From NCBI GenBank assembly GCA_028868825.1, contig JAGWTU010000012.1:62001-126000 (forward strand): 64,000 nucleotides of DNA. Reading direction: 5' to 3'. Position numbers and translations under genes: made by a program. The notes below the pieces were generated by a model. The model was not told where the DNA came from and did no database searches. It saw nothing but the letters and a program-made list of their open reading frames with translations. Every line of letters begins with the position of its first letter. The stretch's first letter is position 1. Below, piece by piece: positions 17,406 through 27,692 of the stretch. The stretch comes from Burkholderiales bacterium (GTDB lineage: Bacteria > Pseudomonadota > Gammaproteobacteria > Burkholderiales > Burkholderiaceae_C).

Positions 17406-19676
17406 ATGACGAACTCGAAATCCCGCCAGACCTGGGCCCTGGCCCTCGTCGCCGCCGCCATCGAAATGGCCTGGCCGCTGGCCGCGCAGGCCGAAGAAGC
17501 CGCGGCGTCGACCGCGCTCGAACCGATCATCGTCACCGCCCAGCACCGCGCCGAGAGCGTGCAGGTCGTGCCGATCGCGATCACCTCGGTCAGCGGCAAG
17601 ACGATCGAGGACAGCGGCTACCAGTCGGCGACCGACCTGCAGTACGTCGTCCCCGGCGTCCAGTACGACCCGACCAACGGCGCCGCCTTCCAGATCCGCG
17701 GCGTCGGCAGCACCTCGTTCGACTTCTCCAACGAGAAGTCGGTCAGCGTCGTCGTCGACGACGTCGTGATGGACGCGCAGCGCGCGAACGGCCTCATCGG
17801 CCTGGCCGATGTCGACCGCGTCGACGTGCTGATGGGGCCGCAGGGCACGCTGTTCGGCAAGAACTCGACGTCGGGCGTGATCTCGGTGACGACGGCCAGC
17901 CCGCAGCTCAAGCAGTTTTCCGCCAACGCCGGCGCCAGCTGGGGCGAGCGCAACGACCACCTCGTCAACGCCACCGCCAACGTGCCGCTGGGGCAGCAGT
18001 TCGCGGTGCGCGTCTCGGCCTTCACGCAGGGCCAGGACGGCAAGGGCCGCTACACGGTGCTCGACCGCAAGCTCGGCACGATCGCCGAATACGGCTACCG
18101 CGCCAAGCTGCTGTTCAAGCCCTCGAGCGCCGTCGAACTCGTGCTCGCCAACGACTTCGAGCACCATTGGGACAGCAGCATCCGCACCGCCGTCTCGGGT
18201 GCGCCCGCCGCCGTGACGGCGGCCGAATTGGCCAACGGCGTCACGCCGGGTCCGCGCAACGCCGACACCGCCGACACCTCGTTCGGCTACATCAGGACCG
18301 AGGAATGGGGCACCTCGCTGCACGTGCGGGCGCAGATCGGCGCCGACACCCTGACCTCGATCACCGCCTACCGCGGCTCGAGCTATGTCAACTCGACGCC
18401 GGCCGACCTCGTGCCCGGCAACGTCTACGCCTACGTCCCGTTCAACATCGGTGTGCTGCGCACGAGCAAGTACAGCCAGGAACTGCGCTGGGCCTCGCCG
18501 ACCGGCCAGTTCCTCGAATATGTCGCGGGGCTGTTCTACAACAAGCTCGACGCCAGCCAGAGCCAGCTGCAATGGGCGACGCTGGGTGCACCGCTGGTCT
18601 CGTCGACCGGCGTGCCGTTCACGAAGTTCTACGCCCTCACCGGCGCCATCGGCCAGAGCGGCAACGCCGCGCTGTTCGATGCCCGGAACACGACGAGCGC
18701 CGCCTACGGTCAGCTGAAGTTCAACTTCACGAAGGACGCCAGCCTGGCGCTGGGCATGCGCGAGACGCGCGACAGCAACTTCCAGTCGCTGGGCTACATC
18801 ACGATCCCCTCGCAGGGCTACACGGGCAACGCCAACGACACCTTCACGGCGACGAGCGCGGCGCCGCTGTATCCCAGCGGCACGGCCAACGGCTCGAACT
18901 TCTCGTACCGCGTCTCGCCGCAATACAAGCTGGGCCCCGACGCGATGGTCTACGCGAGCTACTCGACCGGCTACAAGCCCGGCGGCATCGCCTTCGTCAG
19001 CAACAAGTACGACCCCTATCTGGCCGAGACGGTGAAGGCCTGGGAGATCGGCGCCAAGTCCGAGCTGCTCGACCACCGGCTGCGCCTGAACTTCGACGTC
19101 TATTCGTCGCAGTTCACCGATTTCCAGGCCATGACGCTGACGACGATCCCGGGCGCGATCACGCAGCAGCTCGTCATCGGCAACGCCGGCGGGCTCGTCA
19201 GCCGCGGCGCCGAGGGCACGGCCGCCTGGCGCGCCAGCGAGGCGCTGACGGTCAACGCCAACCTCACCTACACCGACGCCCATTTCACCAACTACATCTA
19301 CAACACGACGACGAACTACACGAACACGCGGCTGACGAACGCGCCGCGCTGGTCGGGCTTCATCGGCGGCGACTACAGCATGGCGCTGACCGACAAGCTG
19401 GCGCTGAGGGCCTCGCTGCAATACGCCTTCCGCAGCAAGCTGTGGACGGTGGTCGGCCAGCCGGCGTATTCCGCGGTCGGCGGCTACGGCCTCGTCAACG
19501 GCCGCCTGACGCTGTCGCCGACCGACGGCAACATGGAATACGGGATCTACGCGCGCAACCTGTTCAACCGCTATTTCTCGACCGGCTGGCAGAACTACGG
19601 CGCGCTCGGGCTGCTGCACTACACCTCGCCCAACGCCTACCGCACGCTGGGCCTGTTCGCGAAATTCAGCTACTGA
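17406..19676 (+). CDS. TonB-dependent outer membrane receptor
   Basis: An outer-membrane beta-barrel importer of 756 residues. A signal peptide (cleavage near AAQA) is followed by the TonB box region EPIIVTAQHR and a plug domain with VPGVQYDP, FQIRGVG and GPQGTLFGKNSTSGVI. The 22-stranded barrel ends in an aromatic residue (FAKFSY). GGAGG lies just before the ATG. The plug type (IIVTAQ...PQGTLFGKN) is that of the receptors common in sphingomonads and related glycan or plant-product users. The GH3 enzyme follows after 6 bases, so the pair probably imports and hydrolyses a glycoside. Ligand unknown. Confidence 0.92.
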   Translation: MTNSKSRQTWALALVAAAIEMAWPLAAQAEEAAASTALEPIIVTAQHRAESVQVVPIAITSVSGKTIEDSGYQSATDLQYVVPGVQYDPTNGAAFQIRGVGSTSFDFSNEKSVSVVVDDVVMDAQRANGLIGLADVDRVDVLMGPQGTLFGKNSTSGVISVTTASPQLKQFSANAGASWGERNDHLVNATANVPLGQQFAVRVSAFTQGQDGKGRYTVLDRKLGTIAEYGYRAKLLFKPSSAVELVLANDFEHHWDSSIRTAVSGAPAAVTAAELANGVTPGPRNADTADTSFGYIRTEEWGTSLHVRAQIGADTLTSITAYRGSSYVNSTPADLVPGNVYAYVPFNIGVLRTSKYSQELRWASPTGQFLEYVAGLFYNKLDASQSQLQWATLGAPLVSSTGVPFTKFYALTGAIGQSGNAALFDARNTTSAAYGQLKFNFTKDASLALGMRETRDSNFQSLGYITIPSQGYTGNANDTFTATSAAPLYPSGTANGSNFSYRVSPQYKLGPDAMVYASYSTGYKPGGIAFVSNKYDPYLAETVKAWEIGAKSELLDHRLRLNFDVYSSQFTDFQAMTLTTIPGAITQQLVIGNAGGLVSRGAEGTAAWRASEALTVNANLTYTDAHFTNYIYNTTTNYTNTRLTNAPRWSGFIGGDYSMALTDKLALRASLQYAFRSKLWTVVGQPAYSAVGGYGLVNGRLTLSPTDGNMEYGIYARNLFNRYFSTGWQNYGALGLLHYTSPNAYRTLGLFAKFSY

Positions 19677-19682
19677 ACCACG

Positions 19683-21908
19683 ATGGCGTTCGCGATCAAC
19701 CGCCTGCTGGCGGCCCTGCTCGGCGCGGCGGCACTCGCGGCCGCTCTTGCGGCGCCGGGCCTGGCCGCCGCCGCCCCGGCAGCCGCCCAGCGGCCCTGGA
19801 TGGACCCGGCGCTGGATCCCGACCGGCGCGCGACGCTGCTCGAACACGAGCTGACCGACGACGAGCGCATCGCCCTCGTCCACGGCGACATGGCGATGCC
19901 GATCCTCGGCGCGAAGATCCCCGCCGGCGCGATCGGCTCGGCCGGTTACGTGCCCGGCATCCCGCGCCTGGGCATCCCGGCGCTGCAGGAGACCGACGCC
20001 AGCCTGGGCGTATCGAACCTGCTCGAGATGCGGCGCGGCGACGTCGCGACGGCGCTGCCGTCGACGCTGGCGATCGCGGCCTCGTTCGATCCCGCGCTGT
20101 CTTATGCGGCGGGCGCCATGATCGGCCGCGAGGCCTGGCTCAAGGGCTTCAACGTGCTGCTCGGCGGCGGCAACAACCTGATCCGCGATCCGCGCAGCGG
20201 CCGCAATTTCGAGTACTACAGCGAGGACCCGCTGCTCTCCGGCGTGATGGCCGGCGAGGCGATCCGCGGCACGCAGGACCAGCATGTGGTCTCGACCGTC
20301 AAGCATTACGCCTTCGGCGACCAGGAGACCGGGCGCATGCAGTTCAGCGCCCGCATCGGCGAGGCGGCGGCACGCGCGAGCGACCTGCTGGCATTCGAGA
20401 TCGCGATCGAGCGCGGCCGGCCCGGCGCGGTGATGTGCGCCTACAACCGCTACGCCGGCGTCCACGCCTGCGAGAACGAGTTCCTCCTCCAGCGCGTGCT
20501 CAAGGGCGACTGGGGCTACCCGGGGTGGGTGATGTCGGACTGGGGCGCCGTGCATGCGGTGGCCGCGGCGAAGGCCGGGCTCGACCAGGAATCGGGCGCG
20601 CAGCGCGACCCGAAGATCTGGTTCGGCGACCCGCTGGCCGCGGCCGTGCGCGCCGGCGAGGTGCCGCGGCAGCGGTTGTCGGAGATGGTGCATCGCATCC
20701 TGCGCTCGATGTTCGCCGTCGGCCTGTTCGACCACCCGCCGGTGCCCGCGGCGATCGATTACGCGGCCGATGGCACCGTCGCCCGGCGCGCGGCGCAGCA
20801 GGGCATCGTGCTGCTGGCCAACCGCGACGGCCTGCTGCCGCTGCCGAAGACCGTGCGCCGGGTCGCTGTCATCGGCGGCCATGCCGATGCCGGCGTGCTC
20901 TCGGGCGGCGGCTCATCCCAGGTGATCCCGGTCGGCGGCGTGAAGCGGCTCGTGCCGGTCGGCGGCGAGCCGCCCTTCGGGCCCTACATGAGCATGATCT
21001 TCGGCGGCGCCGCGCCCTACGCGGCGATCAAGTCGCGCGTGCCGCAGGCCAGCGTACATTACATCAACGGCCGCTACCCGAAGTCCGCCGCCGATGCGGC
21101 GCGCCGCGCCGATGTCGCCATCGTCTTCGCCAACCAGTGGCTGGGCGAGGAAGGCGACGCGCCCGACATGAGCCTGCCCGAAGGCCAGGACGAACTCATC
21201 GCCGCCGTCGCCGCGGCGAACCCGCACACCATCGTCGTGCTGCAGACCGGCGGCGCCGTGCGCATGCCCTGGCTGGCGCGCGCCGGCGCGGTGCTCGAGG
21301 CCTGGTACCCGGGCCAGCAGGGCGGCGAGGCGATCGCCGATGTGCTGTTCGGCGAGGTCGACCCCGGCGGCCGCCTGCCGGTGACCTTCCCGGTCGACGA
21401 AGCGCAGCTGCCGCGACCGGTGATCGCCGGCAGCGGGCTGGCCGGCGACGCGCCTTTCGACCTCGACCTCGGCGAGGGCGCCGAGGTCGGCTACCGCGGC
21501 CTGGCCGCGCGCGGCGCGGCGCCGCGCTTCGCCTTCGGCCACGGCCTGTCGTACACGCGCTTCGAGTACGGCGGCCTGCGGGTCGAGGGCGGCGGCGGGC
21601 TCAGCGTGAGCTTCGACGTGCGCAACACCGGCGCGCGTGCCGGCGTCGACGTGCCCCAGCTCTACCTGACGCGCGGCTGCGCGGGCGAGCCGCTGCGGCT
21701 GCTGGGCTGGTCGCGCGTCGAGCTCGCGGCGGGCGAGACGCGGCATGTCACCGTCGTCGCCGAGCCGCGGCTGCTGGCCGCCTTCGATACCCTGCAGCAT
21801 CGCTGGCGGCACCCGGCGTGCCGCGTCGAGGTGGCGGTCGGCGCGTCGTCGGTCGACCTGCGGCTGCGCGGCGCCGCCGCGCTGGACGCGGCGACGATCG
21901 CGCCCTGA
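19683..21908 (+). CDS. Secreted glycoside hydrolase family 3 (beta-glucosidase type)
   Basis: A periplasmic GH3 enzyme of 741 residues. A signal peptide of about 30 residues precedes the barrel domain. The nucleophile motif VMSDWG places the catalytic Asp at 286. KHYAFGDQETGR and the substrate-binding NPLIRDPR-like segment (NNLIRDPRSGRNFEYYSEDP) are as in BglX relatives. The second alpha/beta domain contains VVLQTGGAVRMPW and the LPVTFP region, and a C-terminal fibronectin-like domain follows (VSFDVRNTGARAGVDVPQLY). It would release glucose or another sugar from beta-glycosides delivered by the TonB receptor 6 bases upstream. Exact sugar specificity cannot be read from the sequence. Confidence 0.92.
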   Translation: MAFAINRLLAALLGAAALAAALAAPGLAAAAPAAAQRPWMDPALDPDRRATLLEHELTDDERIALVHGDMAMPILGAKIPAGAIGSAGYVPGIPRLGIPALQETDASLGVSNLLEMRRGDVATALPSTLAIAASFDPALSYAAGAMIGREAWLKGFNVLLGGGNNLIRDPRSGRNFEYYSEDPLLSGVMAGEAIRGTQDQHVVSTVKHYAFGDQETGRMQFSARIGEAAARASDLLAFEIAIERGRPGAVMCAYNRYAGVHACENEFLLQRVLKGDWGYPGWVMSDWGAVHAVAAAKAGLDQESGAQRDPKIWFGDPLAAAVRAGEVPRQRLSEMVHRILRSMFAVGLFDHPPVPAAIDYAADGTVARRAAQQGIVLLANRDGLLPLPKTVRRVAVIGGHADAGVLSGGGSSQVIPVGGVKRLVPVGGEPPFGPYMSMIFGGAAPYAAIKSRVPQASVHYINGRYPKSAADAARRADVAIVFANQWLGEEGDAPDMSLPEGQDELIAAVAAANPHTIVVLQTGGAVRMPWLARAGAVLEAWYPGQQGGEAIADVLFGEVDPGGRLPVTFPVDEAQLPRPVIAGSGLAGDAPFDLDLGEGAEVGYRGLAARGAAPRFAFGHGLSYTRFEYGGLRVEGGGGLSVSFDVRNTGARAGVDVPQLYLTRGCAGEPLRLLGWSRVELAAGETRHVTVVAEPRLLAAFDTLQHRWRHPACRVEVAVGASSVDLRLRGAAALDAATIAP

Positions 21909-21912
21909 GTTA

Positions 21913-23031
21913 TCAGTGCAGGCCGGACTCCGGTGCCGCCGGCGCCCGGTCGCCGACCTGCACGACCCGGTTGCGTCCGCCCCGCTTGGCCTCGTAGAGC
22001 GCGCGGTCGGCCAGGCGCACGGCCTCCTCGGCTGAAATAGCCTGCGCCTGCTCGATGATCGCCAGGCCGACGCTGATCGAGACCGTGATCTCCTGCGCAT
22101 GGTCCGAGGGCACCGCGATCGGCGTGCCGCAGACCGCCTCGCGACAGCGCTCGGCGACCATGCGCGCGGCGCTCGCGCCGCAGGCATCGAGCACGCAGAG
22201 GAATTCCTCGCCGCCGACGCGACCGACCGTGTCGTTGACACGCAGCGCCTGCTGCAGCCGCTTGGCCACCGTCCGCAGCACCGCGTCGCCGGCGGCATGG
22301 CCGTGGACGTCGTTGACCTGCTTGAAGTGGTCGATGTCGAGCTGAATCAGGCACAACGCGCTCGCTTCGCGCGGCGCTCGCGGCGCACGCGCCCGGGCCT
22401 GCCCGAGGAGCTCCATGATCGCGTGCCGGTTCCACAGGCCGGTGAGCGAATCATGCGAGGCCTGGCGCCGCAGCTCCTCGTTGAGCTCGAGCAGTTCCTG
22501 GTGCAGCTCGTCGACCTGGCGCGCCGCCAGGCGCAGCTCCATCTCGTCGATGACGACGCCGGCCAGGGTCTGCAGGATCTGGCGCTGGCCTTCGCTGAGT
22601 TCGCGCGGTGCGAAATCCAGGCAGCACAGCGTGCCCAGGCCGTGGCCGTCGCGGGTGCGCAGCGGCGCGGCGGCGTAGAAACGCAGTCCGAAACTGCCGG
22701 CGACGAGCGGATTGGCCAGCGTGCGCGGGTCGATGCGGGCATCGCGCACGACGTAGAGGTCGCGGCCCATCGCGGCCGATGCGCACAGCCCCGGCTCGCG
22801 ATCGATCTGCTGCAGCTCCAGGCCATGATGCGACTTGAACCAGATGCGGTCGCTGTCGACCAGGCTGACGATCGCGATCGGCACGTCGAGCAGCCGCGCC
22901 AGCAACTGGGTGACGCGGTCGAAGGCGCCGTCGGGCGGCGTGTCGAGGATGCGGTAGCGTGCGAGCGCGGCCAGGCGTTCGGATTCGGATTGGGCGATGG
23001 CCTCGCCCAGGCCGGTGGTTTGCATGTCCAT
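21913..23031 (-). CDS. GAF domain diguanylate cyclase
   Basis: A soluble 372-residue enzyme that makes c-di-GMP from two GTP. Residues about 15-165 form a GAF domain of the type starting RLAALARYRILDTPPDGAFD. A short coiled coil follows, then a GGDEF domain with the intact active site VGGEEF. The inhibitory site RxxD (RVND) lies five residues before it, so product inhibition should work. The ATG at 23031 starts the conserved region; longer in-frame readings look like non-coding sequence. It converges on the GH3 gene and is divergent from the large hybrid kinase. With the PilZ protein at 1.4 kb it shows active c-di-GMP signalling. Confidence 0.9.
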   Translation of the reverse strand: MDMQTTGLGEAIAQSESERLAALARYRILDTPPDGAFDRVTQLLARLLDVPIAIVSLVDSDRIWFKSHHGLELQQIDREPGLCASAAMGRDLYVVRDARIDPRTLANPLVAGSFGLRFYAAAPLRTRDGHGLGTLCCLDFAPRELSEGQRQILQTLAGVVIDEMELRLAARQVDELHQELLELNEELRRQASHDSLTGLWNRHAIMELLGQARARAPRAPREASALCLIQLDIDHFKQVNDVHGHAAGDAVLRTVAKRLQQALRVNDTVGRVGGEEFLCVLDACGASAARMVAERCREAVCGTPIAVPSDHAQEITVSISVGLAIIEQAQAISAEEAVRLADRALYEAKRGGRNRVVQVGDRAPAAPESGLH

Positions 23032-23290
23032 GGCTGATCTGTTGTACGCGCGGCACGATCCCGGGGGATCCATCAAACCGGGGCGGCGCCGCGACTCCGG
23101 ACCCCGATCCAGACGTTTTCGGCCGCGCCGCGCGCCGACTTGAGCGCGCGTTCGCCGCACGCGGCGCGGCGGGCGTCGCCCTACACTAGCGGCGCCTCCC
23201 CCATCTCCCTCGCCCGGTCGCGAAGTCCTTGCCCTGCGATCGGGTCCGGGCATACGTTCAGGGCGCCGCACGCTCTGCCTGTCGAACGCC

Positions 23291-26200
23291 ATGCCGTCCA
23301 AGCGCTGGTCCACCACCTACCTCGTCGCCGGCGTCGCCTCCGCCGCGATCGCGGGACTGTCGGGCTTCCTCGCCTGGAAGCAGCGGCAGGAGGGCTATGC
23401 GCTGGCCGAAGTCTCGGTTGCCAGCACGGCCAGCGTGCTGGCCTCGCAGGTCGAGTATTCGTTCGATCAGGCCGGTGCGCTGCTGATCAGCCTCGGCCAA
23501 CGCTACGCCGACGCGGTACAGCGGGGTCCGGCGGAGGTCGACCGCCTGGCCGAGCAGCTCAGGCGCGAGTTGCCGAACTACCCGCTGGTGAACCGCGTCG
23601 ACATCATCGACGAGCGCGGCAGCCATTTCCTCACGACGGCGCTGCCCACGCCGTCCACCCGCAACCTCAACCTCGCCGACCGCGACTACTTCCAGCGCGC
23701 CCGCGCGGGCGCCAAGGGCCTGATCTACGCCGGCCCGCTGCGCTCCAAGCTCACCGGGGAATGGACGCTGGTGCTGGCCCGGCGTGTCGAGTCGGCGCGC
23801 GGCGAGTTCATCGGCGTGGCCTTCGCCGTGATCCCGGTCGAGGCCATCGGCAGCACCTTCGGCCATCTCGGTCTGGGCGCCTCCGGCATCGTCAACCTGC
23901 GCACCGCCGACCTGGCCGAGGTGATACGCCGACCCGCCGCATCCGGCGCCGATGGCGAGATCGGCAATCGCAACGTCTCCAGCACGATCACGGCGCTGAT
24001 GCGCACGCGCCCGGGCGCGGAAGGCTATGTCTATAGCACCGTGGCGCCCATCGACGGCAAAGAGCGCGTCTACGCCTACCGGAAATTCGACCACGCGCCC
24101 TTCTGGATGACGGTCGGCCGCGCGAGTGCCGATTTCGCCACCGCCTGGCACGAGACCGCGGCGCTGCTGGCAGCGCTGTCTCTGGCCACGGCCGCCTTCC
24201 TGTTCTGGGGCGCCCGGCGCCTGACGCTGCGGGAATCGCAACAACGGCAGGCGCGCCGGGAATTGCAGGCCTCGGAAGCCCGGCTGATCGAGGCGAACGC
24301 GCTCGCCGGGCTCGGCGACTGGTCGTGGGACATGGACAGCGACACCTACCACTGGTCGCCCGAGATCCATCGCATCTACGGTCACGACCCGGCGCAGCCG
24401 CCGCTGGGCTACCCGCAGGTGCGGCGCTACTACACGGCCGAGAGCTGGCGTCCCCTGGGGGCCGCGATCAAGCGCTGCCTGGAGGCGGGCACGCCCTGGG
24501 CCTGCGACGCGGAAGTCGTGCGCGAGGACGGCAGCCAGGCCTGGGTCACCGTGCGCGGCACCGCCCGGCGCGACGCGACGGGCCGCATCACCGGCCTCAG
24601 CGGCACGGTGCAGCGCATCACCGAGCGCAAGCGGACCGAGGTCGCCCTGCGCGAGAGCGAGGCGCGCTATCGCTCGCTGTTCGAGAACATGAACACCGGC
24701 TTCGTGCTGTTCGAAGTCGTGCCCGACGACGAGGGCGCGGCGGTCGACCTGCTGATACTCGCGGCCAACGGCGCCTTCGAAACGACCACCGGGCTGAAGG
24801 CGGCAGACGTCATCGGCCGCCGACTGACGGAGGCGCTGCCCGGCATCGAGAACGACGCCGCGGGCTGGATCCGGGTCTACGCGGCGGTGGCGCTGAGCGG
24901 CGAGCCCCGGAACTTCGAGCAGGGTTCGGAATTGCTGGGGGCGTTCCTTTCGGTCAGCGCCTACCAGGCCGGGCCCAGGCAATGCGGGGTCACGTTCCAG
25001 GACATCACGGCACGCAAGGCGGCCGAGCGCATCCTGCAGCACCAGAAGGACCATCTCGCCACGCTGTTCGCCGCCAACCCGAACGGCCTCGTGACCATCG
25101 ACGACGGCGGCCGTATCCAGATGGCCAACGCATCGCTGCTGCGGATGTTCGGTTATGCCACGGGCGAGCTGACCGGGCAATCGATCGCCAGGCTGATCCC
25201 CGAAGACCGCGGCGGCGGGCCCGGCGGGATGCGGCTGCAGGACCTCGCCGATGCGCCCGAGGCGGCGTCGGCCGTCGCCGACCCGGATCTGGTCGGCGTG
25301 CGCAAGGACGGCAGCCAGTTCCCGATCGAGATCAGCCTGGCGCCCTTCGTCTCGGACGGCCGGCGCCAGGTCGAGGCCACCGTCGTCGACATCTCCGAAC
25401 GCCGCGCGCGCGAGCAGGAACTGCAGCAGTACCGCACGCGGCTCGAAGCGATGGTCGCCGAACGCACGGCGCAGCTGGAGCAGGCCAAGCTCCGGGCCGA
25501 GGTCGCGAACCGCGCCAAGAGCGCCTTCCTGGCCCATATGAGCCACGAGATCCGCACGCCGCTGAATGCGGTCATCGGGCTGACGCACCTGATCTCGCGC
25601 GACACCGCCGACGCGTCGCAGCACGACCGCCTGGGCAAGATCGACGTCGCCGCGCGCCACCTGCTGCAGGTCATCAACGACATCCTCGACATCTCCAAGA
25701 TCGACGCCGGCAAGCTGACGCTGGAGAGCATCGAGTTCTCGCGCGACGAACTGCTGTCGCGCAGCTTCGGGATGATCGGCGACAGCGCGGCGCGCAAGGG
25801 GCTGGAACTCATCCTCGACACCGACCACCTGCCCGAGCGCATGCGCGGCGATCCCAAGCACCTGGCGCAGGCGCTGATCAACCTGCTGTCGAATGCCGTC
25901 AAGTTCACCGACCGCGGCTGGATCCGCCTGCGCTGCGAATTGCTGGCCGAGGAGGGCGAGCAACTGCTCGTGCGCTTCGAGGTGCAGGACACCGGCATCG
26001 GCATCGCAGCGGCGAGCCAGTCCAACCTGTTCAATGCCTTCGAGCAGGCCGACGCATCGACGACGCGCCGCTACGGCGGCACCGGCCTGGGGCTGGCGCT
26101 GACGCGCCATCTGGCCGAACTCATGGGCGGCGAGGTCGGCATCGAAAGCGAGGCCGGCGTGGGCAGCCGCTTCTGGTTCAGTGCCCGGCTGCAGCGCGCC

Positions 26201-27508
26201 GCCGAGCGCTCGCCGGTCGTCGATGCGGTCTCGCTGCCGGGCCTGCGGGCGCTGCTCGTCGATGACCTGCCCGAGGCGCTCGACGTGCTCGGCGAGCAGC
26301 TGCAGCGCCTGGGGCTGCACGTCGATGCCTGCGGCGACGCGGCGACGGCGCTCGCGCTAGCGCAGGCCCGCGAGGCCGCGGGCGAGCCCTTCGACGTGTT
26401 GCTGATCGACTGGCGCATGACGCCGATGGACGGCCCGGCGATGCTGCGCGCGCTGCGCGAGCGGCTGGGCGGGCGCCTGCCGCCGAGCCTGCTGATCGCC
26501 GCCCACGACGAGCCCGACGCGCCGCGCCTGGCGCGCGATGCCGGCTGCGACGGGGTGCTGACGATGCCATCGACGCCGTCGGCGCTGCACGACCTGCTCG
26601 TGCAGGTGCTGCGCCGCGACGGCGCGTTGCCCCGAGTGAAGGCCGCGACGCCGCCGCGCGAGGCCGAACGGGAATTGCGCCGCCTGCACGGCGGCCGCCC
26701 GGTGCTGCTGGCCGAGGACAACCCGGTCAATCGCGAGGTGGCCGGCGATCTGCTGCGATCGGCGGGCATCGAGGTGGTGATGGCCGGCAACGGCGCCGAA
26801 GCGGTCGAACTCGCGTCGCAGCGGCCGTTCGACCTCGTGCTGATGGACATGCAGATGCCCGAACTGGATGGTCTGGCCGCGACGCGCGCGATCCGCACCC
26901 GGCTGGGGCACCGCATGCCGATCATCGCGATGACGGCCAATGCCTACGACGACGACCGCGCGGCCTGCCTTGCCGCGGGCATGAACGATCACCTGGCCAA
27001 ACCCGTCGACCCGGCACAGCTGTACGCCAAGCTGCTGCGCTGGCTGCCGGCGGGCGAGCCGCTGCCCGCGCGGGCGGCCGGCGTCGACGCCATCGCAGCG
27101 CCGCCGGCCGGGCGATCGCTGCCGGATCGCCTGGCCCGGGTGCCAGGGCTGGACGCGGCCAGGGCGATGCGTTTCGTCGGCGACAACGCAGCGACGCTGC
27201 GCATCGTGCTGCAGCGCTTCGTCGAGACCTACGCGCGGGGCGTGCCCGAATGGAACGGCTCGGCAGGGGCGGCCGAGAGGGCCGACGCGGCCGACGCGGC
27301 GCATTGGCGCGAGATCTGCCATGCCCTGCGCGGCGCCTGCTCGGTCGTCGGCGCGACGGCGCTGGACAGCGGCTTGTCGGCGCTCGAATCGCGCCTCATC
27401 GGTGGCGCTGCGCCGGCCGACCTCTTCGAGCCGGCGCGATCGGCGCACCTGCAATTGCTCGAGCTGGTCGACCGGGTGCGGGCTGCGCTGGACGGCGAGC
27501 CGACGTAA
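23291..27508 (+). CDS. Hybrid sensor histidine kinase with two receivers and an Hpt domain
   Basis: A membrane phosphorelay sensor of 1405 residues. Helix 1 is near residues 10-27, followed by a Cache sensor ([14 protein letters not shown]) and a second helix near 290-312. Three PAS domains follow (around 330-450, 455-575 and 585-715). HisKA carries [17 protein letters not shown], with His752 as phosphorylation site, then HATPase ([18 protein letters not shown]). Receiver 1 has Asp1040 ([12 protein letters not shown]), receiver 2 has Asp1186 ([13 protein letters not shown]). The C-terminal Hpt has His1344 in [10 protein letters not shown] full internal His-Asp-His relay is therefore possible. 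The signal and the partner regulator are unknown; the divergent diguanylate cyclase may be functionally linked. Confidence 0.92.
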   Translation: MPSKRWSTTYLVAGVASAAIAGLSGFLAWKQRQEGYALAEVSVASTASVLASQVEYSFDQAGALLISLGQRYADAVQRGPAEVDRLAEQLRRELPNYPLVNRVDIIDERGSHFLTTALPTPSTRNLNLADRDYFQRARAGAKGLIYAGPLRSKLTGEWTLVLARRVESARGEFIGVAFAVIPVEAIGSTFGHLGLGASGIVNLRTADLAEVIRRPAASGADGEIGNRNVSSTITALMRTRPGAEGYVYSTVAPIDGKERVYAYRKFDHAPFWMTVGRASADFATAWHETAALLAALSLATAAFLFWGARRLTLRESQQRQARRELQASEARLIEANALAGLGDWSWDMDSDTYHWSPEIHRIYGHDPAQPPLGYPQVRRYYTAESWRPLGAAIKRCLEAGTPWACDAEVVREDGSQAWVTVRGTARRDATGRITGLSGTVQRITERKRTEVALRESEARYRSLFENMNTGFVLFEVVPDDEGAAVDLLILAANGAFETTTGLKAADVIGRRLTEALPGIENDAAGWIRVYAAVALSGEPRNFEQGSELLGAFLSVSAYQAGPRQCGVTFQDITARKAAERILQHQKDHLATLFAANPNGLVTIDDGGRIQMANASLLRMFGYATGELTGQSIARLIPEDRGGGPGGMRLQDLADAPEAASAVADPDLVGVRKDGSQFPIEISLAPFVSDGRRQVEATVVDISERRAREQELQQYRTRLEAMVAERTAQLEQAKLRAEVANRAKSAFLAHMSHEIRTPLNAVIGLTHLISRDTADASQHDRLGKIDVAARHLLQVINDILDISKIDAGKLTLESIEFSRDELLSRSFGMIGDSAARKGLELILDTDHLPERMRGDPKHLAQALINLLSNAVKFTDRGWIRLRCELLAEEGEQLLVRFEVQDTGIGIAAASQSNLFNAFEQADASTTRRYGGTGLGLALTRHLAELMGGEVGIESEAGVGSRFWFSARLQRAAERSPVVDAVSLPGLRALLVDDLPEALDVLGEQLQRLGLHVDACGDAATALALAQAREAAGEPFDVLLIDWRMTPMDGPAMLRALRERLGGRLPPSLLIAAHDEPDAPRLARDAGCDGVLTMPSTPSALHDLLVQVLRRDGALPRVKAATPPREAERELRRLHGGRPVLLAEDNPVNREVAGDLLRSAGIEVVMAGNGAEAVELASQRPFDLVLMDMQMPELDGLAATRAIRTRLGHRMPIIAMTANAYDDDRAACLAAGMNDHLAKPVDPAQLYAKLLRWLPAGEPLPARAAGVDAIAAPPAGRSLPDRLARVPGLDAARAMRFVGDNAATLRIVLQRFVETYARGVPEWNGSAGAAERADAADAAHWREICHALRGACSVVGATALDSGLSALESRLIGGAAPADLFEPARSAHLQLLELVDRVRAALDGEPT

Positions 27509-27565
27509 GCGGGACGGCCGTGGCGGCCAGGCTCGCCGCCTGCCCCGCCGGCAAGCCAGCGATGA

Positions 27566-27649
27566 TCAGAACCAGAGCCAGAATCGCCGCAGCCAGGCCG
27601 GTGTGCGATCGGGTTTGGGACGGTAATGCTGGCGGGCGGTCGCGAACAT
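27566..27649 (-). CDS. Possible small ORF (27 aa) divergent from the SOS-boxed gene
   Basis: On the minus strand, AGGAGA lies 7 bases before an ATG at 27649 that opens a 27-codon frame, MFATARQHYRPKPDRTPAWL followed by RRFWLWF and a stop. The peptide is basic and ends in aromatic residues. The palindromic LexA-like box (27675-27690) lies 26 bases upstream, so it could also control this frame; TTGCAT and TACAGT, 17 bases apart, could form a promoter. The ribosome site is strong, but nothing else proves coding and I know of no matching family. Confidence 0.25.
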   Translation of the reverse strand: MFATARQHYRPKPDRTPAWLRRFWLWF

Positions 27650-27674
27650 GGCAATGTCTCCTCTGCGGAGATGA

Positions 27675-27690
27675 CTGTATATTCAACCAG
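27675..27690. promoter_or_regulatory. Candidate LexA (SOS) box
   Basis: CTGTATATTCAACCAG fits the CTG-N10-CAG core and matches 12 of 16 positions of the E. coli consensus CTGTATATATATACAG. It contains a possible -10 element (TATATT, 27678-27683) and ends two bases before the ATG of the nuclease-like gene, so LexA would block transcription. Its palindromic form allows control in both directions. Confidence 0.5.
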
Positions 27691-27692
27691 TC

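Noticed and set aside
17334..20882. Very long open frame (over 1100 codons) on the minus strand opposite the TonB receptor and GH3 genes
   Set aside because: Its translation is low-complexity (Arg, Val, Asp, His, Gln-rich) with no domain, as expected from the antisense of high-GC codons. The plus-strand genes have clear families.
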